A stretch of DNA of 64,000 nucleotides from Falsirhodobacter sp051195255 (GTDB lineage: Bacteria > Pseudomonadota > Alphaproteobacteria > Rhodobacterales > Rhodobacteraceae). The DNA lies in assembly GCF_051195255.1 (NCBI RefSeq), contig NZ_JBNJLK010000011.1, positions 18,168-82,167 of the forward strand, given 5' to 3'. The position numbers were made by a program, and so were the translations under genes. This document shows positions 59,800-64,000 of the stretch, piece after piece. Numbering within the stretch: position 1 is the first letter of the stretch; every line of letters begins with the position of its first letter. The notes beneath the pieces were generated by a model. It was given only the letters and a program-made list of their open reading frames with translations, was not told the DNA's origin and ran no database searches.

Positions 59800-60723
59800 C
59801 AAGGCGGCCAGATTGCGGCGCAGCATGTCCGCATCCGCCGTTCCCAGCAGCACCGAGGCCGCCGCCGGATGCCGTTGCACGAACCGCAACGCGGCGGTGG
59901 CCAGCGGAACCTCCCCCGCTTCTGCCTGCAAGGCCGCGGCGCGGTCCAGCACCTCCCGGGGCGCGGGACCGTAATCATAGGTGGCCCCCGCCACCGGGCC
60001 GGTGGCAAGGATGCCGGAATTGAAGATCCCGCCCAACACGAGGCTTGTCCCTGCCTCCCGACACCGCGGCACCAGTTCCGCCTCGGCCGAACGATCCAGC
60101 AAAGTCAGCCGCCCCGCCAGGAGGATGACGTCCAGCGGCACGTGATCCATCACCTGAAGACAGATCTCGCACTCGTTGACGCCCAGCCCGAACGCGCCGA
60201 TCCGCCCCTCCTTCTTCAGCCGCACCAACCGCTCGTAGCCGGAGCCGAGGAACGCCTCCAGATGCGCTGCATGGTCCGGGCCGTGCGTGACCCCGCCCAG
60301 ATCATGGACGAAGAGGATGTCGATGCGGCCGACGTCCAGCCGTTCGAGGCTCTGCTCGAAGCTCTGCTCGATCCCGTCGCCGGAATAGTCGTAGCGGACG
60401 TCGTTCTGCAACGGGTTGACGTAGTGATCTGCCTCGGCGATGGGTGCGCGGGCAGGTGATAGGACACGGCCCACCTTCGTGGACAACGTGAACCCGTTCC
60501 GGCCCTTCAGGAAACGTCCCAGCCGCTGTTCCGACAGCCCGCGCCCATAATGCGGCGCGGTGTCGAAATAGCGGATGCCGGCGCGCCATCCCACCTCCAG
60601 CACCTCCCGCACGGCCACCTCCGACGCCTCATGATACAGGTTTCCGATGCTCGCCCCTCCGAACGAGATGTCGGTGACGGTCACATCCGTTTTCCCGATG
60701 CGGCTGCGTCTGATGATTGACAT
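59770..60723 (-). CDS. Aldo/keto reductase, probable L-fucose (D-threo-aldose 1-) dehydrogenase
   Basis: This 317-residue AKR has TDISFGGASIGNLYHE, the catalytic Asp/Tyr block FDTAPHYGRGLSEQRLGRFL, the Lys in STKVGR and the His in ILFVHDLGG. The pattern PHYGxGLSExRLG is typical of AKRs that oxidise L-fucose, D-arabinose or L-galactose at C1 to the lactone (EC 1.1.1.122 type). ATG 60723 follows GGGAGGGAT. It is divergent from the lactonase gene with 57 bases between, which fits consecutive steps. Confidence 0.85.
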   Translation of the reverse strand: MSIIRRSRIGKTDVTVTDISFGGASIGNLYHEASEVAVREVLEVGWRAGIRYFDTAPHYGRGLSEQRLGRFLKGRNGFTLSTKVGRVLSPARAPIAEADHYVNPLQNDVRYDYSGDGIEQSFEQSLERLDVGRIDILFVHDLGGVTHGPDHAAHLEAFLGSGYERLVRLKKEGRIGAFGLGVNECEICLQVMDHVPLDVILLAGRLTLLDRSAEAELVPRCREAGTSLVLGGIFNSGILATGPVAGATYDYGPAPREVLDRAAALQAEAGEVPLATAALRFVQRHPAAASVLLGTADADMLRRNLAALSTEGMMPQR

Positions 60724-60780
60724 GCCGATCCCTCCCCCAGTATGGTTCATTATTATTTCCAACATTTCGCGTGGCAAGCG

Positions 60781-61584
60781 ATGATCATCGACGCACATCA
60801 GCATTTCTGGCGCATCGCGCGCGGCGACTATGGCTGGATGGACGACCGCGTCGCTGCGATCCGGCACGACCGGCTGCCCGCCGACCTGCACCCGCTGGCA
60901 CGAGCGGGCGGCATCGGCGGCACGATCCTGGTGCAGGCCGCGCCCACGGTGAACGAAACGCTGTTCCTGCTGGAGATGGCGCAGAGCGAGCCGCTGGTGC
61001 GCGGTGTCGTCGGCTGGATCGACCTGGAGGGGGACGTGGACGCGCAACTCCGGCAGGTCGACCATCCCGCGTTGCGCGGCATCCGCCCGATGCTGCAGGA
61101 CATTCCCGACACGGCATGGGTCTTGCGGGACGAAGTCGTTTCCGGCTTGCGCAAAATCGCGGGGCGGGGCCTGCGGATGGATGTGCTGATCACCCCGCGC
61201 CACCTGCCCGTTATCGACCGGCTGGCGCATCTGGTCCCCGAACTGCCGATGGTGGTCGACCATTGCGCGAAGCCCACCTTCCCGGTCACCGACGCATGGC
61301 GGCAAGGGATCGACGCTCTGGCCGCGCATCCGCAGGTGTTCTGCAAACTGTCGGGTCTTGCCAATGAACATGGCCCCGGCTGGTCCGCAGACACGCTGCA
61401 CGGCGTGGCCGATCACGTTATCGGCGCGTTCGGCGGCACCCGCGTGATGTGGGGCAGCGACTGGCCGGTGCTGGAGCTTGCGGGCCGCTACGGTGACTGG
61501 CTGACCGTCGCGCAACAGCTTGTCGCGCCCGAGGACCATCCAGATGTGTTTGCCGAAACGGCCGCACGCTTCTACGACATCTGA
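60781..61584 (+). CDS. Amidohydrolase (cog3618), probable L-fucono/rhamnono-lactonase
   Basis: This 267-residue TIM-barrel hydrolase has the first metal-type motif MIIDAHQHFW, the middle LPMVVDHCAKP and the last WGSDWPVLELAG. Members of cog3618 include L-fucono-1,5-lactonase and L-rhamnono-lactonase, which hydrolyse the lactone formed by the sugar dehydrogenase. No good ribosome-binding site is visible before ATG 60781, so it may rely on a leaderless or weak start. First gene of a short plus-strand operon with the mutarotase 11 bases downstream. Confidence 0.87.
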   Translation: MIIDAHQHFWRIARGDYGWMDDRVAAIRHDRLPADLHPLARAGGIGGTILVQAAPTVNETLFLLEMAQSEPLVRGVVGWIDLEGDVDAQLRQVDHPALRGIRPMLQDIPDTAWVLRDEVVSGLRKIAGRGLRMDVLITPRHLPVIDRLAHLVPELPMVVDHCAKPTFPVTDAWRQGIDALAAHPQVFCKLSGLANEHGPGWSADTLHGVADHVIGAFGGTRVMWGSDWPVLELAGRYGDWLTVAQQLVAPEDHPDVFAETAARFYDI

Positions 61585-61595
61585 GGGAGAGGATC

Positions 61596-61928
61596 ATGCA
61601 GCGCATGGGGCACGTCATCCGGCTTCACCCCGAAGATGTTGCCGAGTACATCCGCCTGCACGCCGATGTCTGGCCAGGGGTGCTGGCGCGGTTGCGCGCG
61701 TCGCACATCACGAACTATTCCATCTTTCTGCGCCGGTCGGAAAACCTGATGTTCAGCTACTGGGAATATCTCGGTGCGGATTTCGCGGCCGACAATGCGG
61801 CCATCGCCGCGGATCCGGTGACGCAGCGCTGGTGGGCGATCTGTGGTCCGATGCAGGTGCCGCTGGACACGCGCGACGAAGGCGAATGGTGGGCCCGGAT
61901 GGAGGAGGTGTTCCACCTCTCGGGCTGA
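61596..61928 (+). CDS. L-rhamnose/L-fucose mutarotase (RhaM family)
   Basis: This 110-residue dimeric alpha+beta-barrel protein starts MQRMGHVIRLHPEDVAEYIR and carries HADVWPGVLARLRASHITNY, SIFLRRSENLMFSYWEY and the C-terminal WWAICGPMQVPL, all RhaM family positions. It interconverts alpha and beta anomers of a 6-deoxy-L-sugar, supplying the form the dehydrogenase uses. GAGGGAGAGG lies before the ATG. Its presence argues strongly for a 6-deoxy-L-hexose as substrate of the whole region. Confidence 0.9.
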   Translation: MQRMGHVIRLHPEDVAEYIRLHADVWPGVLARLRASHITNYSIFLRRSENLMFSYWEYLGADFAADNAAIAADPVTQRWWAICGPMQVPLDTRDEGEWWARMEEVFHLSG

Positions 61929-62187
61929 TTGCGTTTCGGACAAGGCGATTGAACAAGAGAAACGCGTTGAGGCTGCGCAAGTGATGGTGGTTCGTCGTGC
62001 GCGTGGCATCCTGGACACGCGCCTACCCTGCATCGGGTCTCGTCGCACCGCATACGGTAGGAAACGACATAATTTCGCTTGGCAGCACCCTGAACCGCCG
62101 ATCGTCACATTGCGCCGGTCTCCCGTTGGAGCACAGCCCCCTTGGACTCGATTGCAAAGAACCGAAACGCAGAACGAAGGACCGACG

Positions 62188-63180
62188 ATGACCGCCATGA
62201 AAGCGTTGCTCTGTGTGGAGCCCGGCAAGGTCGAGATCACGGAGCGCCCTCGGCCCGACAGCAAACCCGGCCATGTCCGCGTCCGGATCGGCCATGTTGG
62301 CATTTGCGGCACCGACTATCACATCTATGGCGGCCATCAGCCCTTTCTCGCTTATCCGCGGATCATGGGACATGAACTGTCGGGCCGGGCGATGGAGGCG
62401 TCCCCGGACGGCCGGATCGCCGAGGGCGATCTTCTTGTCGTCAACCCGTACCTGACCTGCGGCACCTGCCGCGCCTGCATCAACGGCAAGCCCAACTGCT
62501 GCGAGAACATCGCCGTGCTGGGCGTGCACATCGATGGAGGCATGTGCGAGGAGATCGTGGTGCCGGAAGAAAACCTCTATCCTGCGGAAGGCCTTTCCGA
62601 GAAGGCGGCCGCGATGGTTGAGTTTCTGGCCATCGGCGCACATGGCGTGGCCCGCGCCCGGATCCGGTCCGGGTCGGCCGTGCTGGTGGTAGGTGCAGGA
62701 CCGATCGGCCTAGGGGCGGCGCTGTTCGCCACGATCGATGGGGCAAGGGTCACCTTGCGCGACACGTCTCCAGACCGCCTCGCACTGGCGGTCAAGGTGA
62801 TCCCCGACGCTGCGTTGGAACTGGTCGGGCAAGAGGCGCCAGGCGCCTATGACACCGTGTTCGATGCCACCGGCAACATCCACGCGATGAACGCGGGTCT
62901 GAACTGGGTGGGTCATGGCGGAACCTACGTCCTGCTGTCGGTGGTGAAGGACGATCTGAGTTTCGCCGATCCGGAATTCCACAAGCGTGAAACCACGCTG
63001 CTCGCCAGCCGCAATGCGCTCCGCGCCGACTTCGAGCATGTGATTGCCTGCATCAAGGCCGGGAAGGTGCCTGTCGACGCGCTGGCCACCCACGAGACGA
63101 GCTTTGAAGAGGTCGTGACCAACCTGCCTCGTTGGGCACAGGATCGCGACACCCTCGTCAAGGCAATCATCCGTGTCTGA
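62188..63180 (+). CDS. Zinc-dependent alcohol dehydrogenase (MDR family), sugar-acid or aldose oxidoreductase
   Basis: This 330-residue medium-chain dehydrogenase has catalytic zinc ligands in GICGTDYHIYGG and MGHELSG, the structural-zinc cysteine cluster TCGTCRACINGKPNCCEN, and the NAD site SAVLVVGAGPIGLGAALFAT. Related proteins oxidise L-galactonate, L-idonate or sorbitol. It follows the mutarotase after 259 bases without a gene. It may be a second entry dehydrogenase for the pathway, or serve a related sugar acid. GAAGGA lies before ATG 62188. Confidence 0.82.
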   Translation: MTAMKALLCVEPGKVEITERPRPDSKPGHVRVRIGHVGICGTDYHIYGGHQPFLAYPRIMGHELSGRAMEASPDGRIAEGDLLVVNPYLTCGTCRACINGKPNCCENIAVLGVHIDGGMCEEIVVPEENLYPAEGLSEKAAAMVEFLAIGAHGVARARIRSGSAVLVVGAGPIGLGAALFATIDGARVTLRDTSPDRLALAVKVIPDAALELVGQEAPGAYDTVFDATGNIHAMNAGLNWVGHGGTYVLLSVVKDDLSFADPEFHKRETTLLASRNALRADFEHVIACIKAGKVPVDALATHETSFEEVVTNLPRWAQDRDTLVKAIIRV

Positions 63181-63801
63181 CCTGTCCGATGTTTTCCGGT
63201 TCGGCACCAGTTGCTCCCTGCAGGCCCATGCCAACCTTTTGTTCTTCGAGGCGAAGGTGCCAGTCCCGGTGACCGTGGTGCAACTCCTGGACAATCCTTC
63301 GCGCGGGACCGGGCTCGCGACGCTCGCCGGGCCGGGAGGCTATCCAGCGCGTATCCGCTGTGCAGAGCGGCAGTACGCTGCACGGGGAATGGCAGTCGCC
63401 TCCGTCATGCTCGCACTTTCCACCACGACAAATTTGGAGGGACTGTCTGGCATTGTGACAGAGGAAGCGGTCGCCATCCTGTCGAATACGGGCGGCAAGG
63501 GTACATGTTGTAACCCGCCGACGTAGGGGTGGAACCGGCACAGGCGACAAACCATCCTCGCGAACCCACGCATCTGCTCCCCGTCCGTTTCCGCACGGGG
63601 CGGTCGCCGCTTTCGATCTTCCCAATGGAACTGGTGCCAGAAACCACCGGGCGTTGAAAAGACGTTTGCTGGAAATGCCGGGGGCTCCCAACTGCGTTTC
63701 TTTTGCTGACCGAGGAGTTTGCGTCTGGGTCAAGTCCCCCATGGACGGTATCGTATCCAGTCGAACAGGGTCTGTGGGGCTGTAGCCGAAGTCTAGGTGT
63801 T
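63181..63801. other. Region between the dehydrogenase gene and the terminal insertion sequence
   Basis: No supported gene. A frame starting GTG 63173 (SDLSDVFRFGTSCSLQ) overlaps the dehydrogenase stop but shows no family features. TGTGGGGCTGTAGCC at about 63772 may be the outer end of the IS481-type element. The rest looks like unselected sequence. Confidence 0.35.
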
Positions 63802-64000
63802 CTATCCCGGCATCTTCTGGATCGGGTTCAGGATGAATATGTCCGGCTCTTCTGTCCAGATCTTGCAGATGTATTCGTAGGGCGTGAGCCCTTTGAGGAT
63901 CTTGAGCCTGCGCGCGAAGTTGTAGGCCGCCATGACGTCGGCGAGGTGGGCGCGGAGCTGGTCATGGCTGTCGTAGTGGAAGCGCTTGACGGCGGCCTCC
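63802..64000 (-). mobile_element. IS481-type transposase, C-terminal part
   Basis: The minus-strand frame is open to the window edge and gives the last 66 residues: EAAVKRFHYDSHDQLRAHLA, DVMAAYNFARRLKILKGLTP, YEYICKIWTEEPDIFILNPI and QKMPG before TAG. FHYDSHDQLRxHLxxFMxAYNFARRLK followed by LxGLTPYEYICKIW is the constant end of IS481-group transposases just after the catalytic Glu. The 3' end is intact; the rest lies outside. Confidence 0.85.

Noticed and set aside
63173..63526. 117-codon frame starting GTG within the zinc dehydrogenase stop
   Set aside because: The overlap looks like coupling, but the product has no family features and there is no ribosome-binding site of note.
1..64000. 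CRISPR arrays, tRNA or rRNA genes, riboswitch aptamers
   Set aside because: No regularly spaced repeats, cloverleaf-like sequences or recognisable aptamer cores were seen while reading both strands; small RNAs without strong motifs could have been missed.

Overview
The window is about 64 kb of GC-rich DNA, densely packed with codirectional operons joined by ATGA stop/start overlaps. The gene complement fits an alphaproteobacterium of the Rhodobacterales (Paracoccus/Rhodobacter type): FtrA with rhodanese, several TRAP transporters, non-phosphorylative sugar catabolism, PQQ enzymes and a CYP199A-type P450 system. No rRNA, tRNA, replication gene or CRISPR array was seen, so chromosome and large plasmid cannot be told apart.

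Layout. 1-6.7 kb: end of a homocysteine S-methyltransferase, a polar amino-acid ABC importer on the minus strand, a divergent DAO-type FAD oxidoreductase with a possible 20-codon leader peptide, and a sorbosone-dehydrogenase-type enzyme. 6.7-11.4 kb: rhodanese/FtrA pair, then a TonB siderophore receptor translationally coupled to an RhtX/FptX-type permease. 11.6-21.0 kb: a GntR regulator and a LivJHMGF-type importer running into two different cytochrome P450s (CYP199A-like and GcoA/CYP255-like), one [2Fe-2S] ferredoxin and one ferredoxin reductase, which looks like a self-contained uptake and O-demethylation/hydroxylation unit for aromatic acids or methoxyphenols. 21.0-27.3 kb: decayed DNA with several frameshifted or truncated genes, an intact MHS-type MFS transporter and a broken IS1182-type transposase carrying a run of 12 G. 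27.4-31.1 kb: a secreted beta-propeller lactonase divergent from membrane PQQ glucose dehydrogenase.

31.9-41.7 kb is the most unusual part. A HAD-UbiA phosphoribosyl-prenyltransferase, a GtrA protein, a DprE1-like oxidase and a DprE2-like SDR form what looks like a complete decaprenylphosphoryl-D-arabinofuranose donor pathway, known from mycobacterial arabinan and Azorhizobium noeCHOP. It is followed by three ATGA-coupled paralogous polytopic proteins that look like GT-C glycosyltransferases, and by a convergent GT87 protein. I infer a D-arabinofuranose surface-glycan system.

42.0-48.1 kb: an IS3 remnant, an IclR regulator and a divergent operon of GH105 unsaturated-uronyl hydrolase, TRAP transporter and KduI (pectin/rhamnogalacturonan fragments). 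48.3-63.2 kb: a large deoxy-sugar regulon (L-fucose or L-rhamnose type) holding a second TRAP transporter, an Ldh_2 dehydrogenase, a FAH-family diketo-acid hydrolase, an SDR, a UxaA-type dehydratase, a ribose-type ABC importer, a GntR regulator, an aldo/keto reductase, a cog3618 lactonase, a RhaM-type mutarotase and a zinc dehydrogenase. Together they would take an L-6-deoxy sugar to pyruvate and lactate. The two operons could jointly consume an unsaturated galacturonyl-rhamnose disaccharide. The window ends inside an IS481-type transposase.
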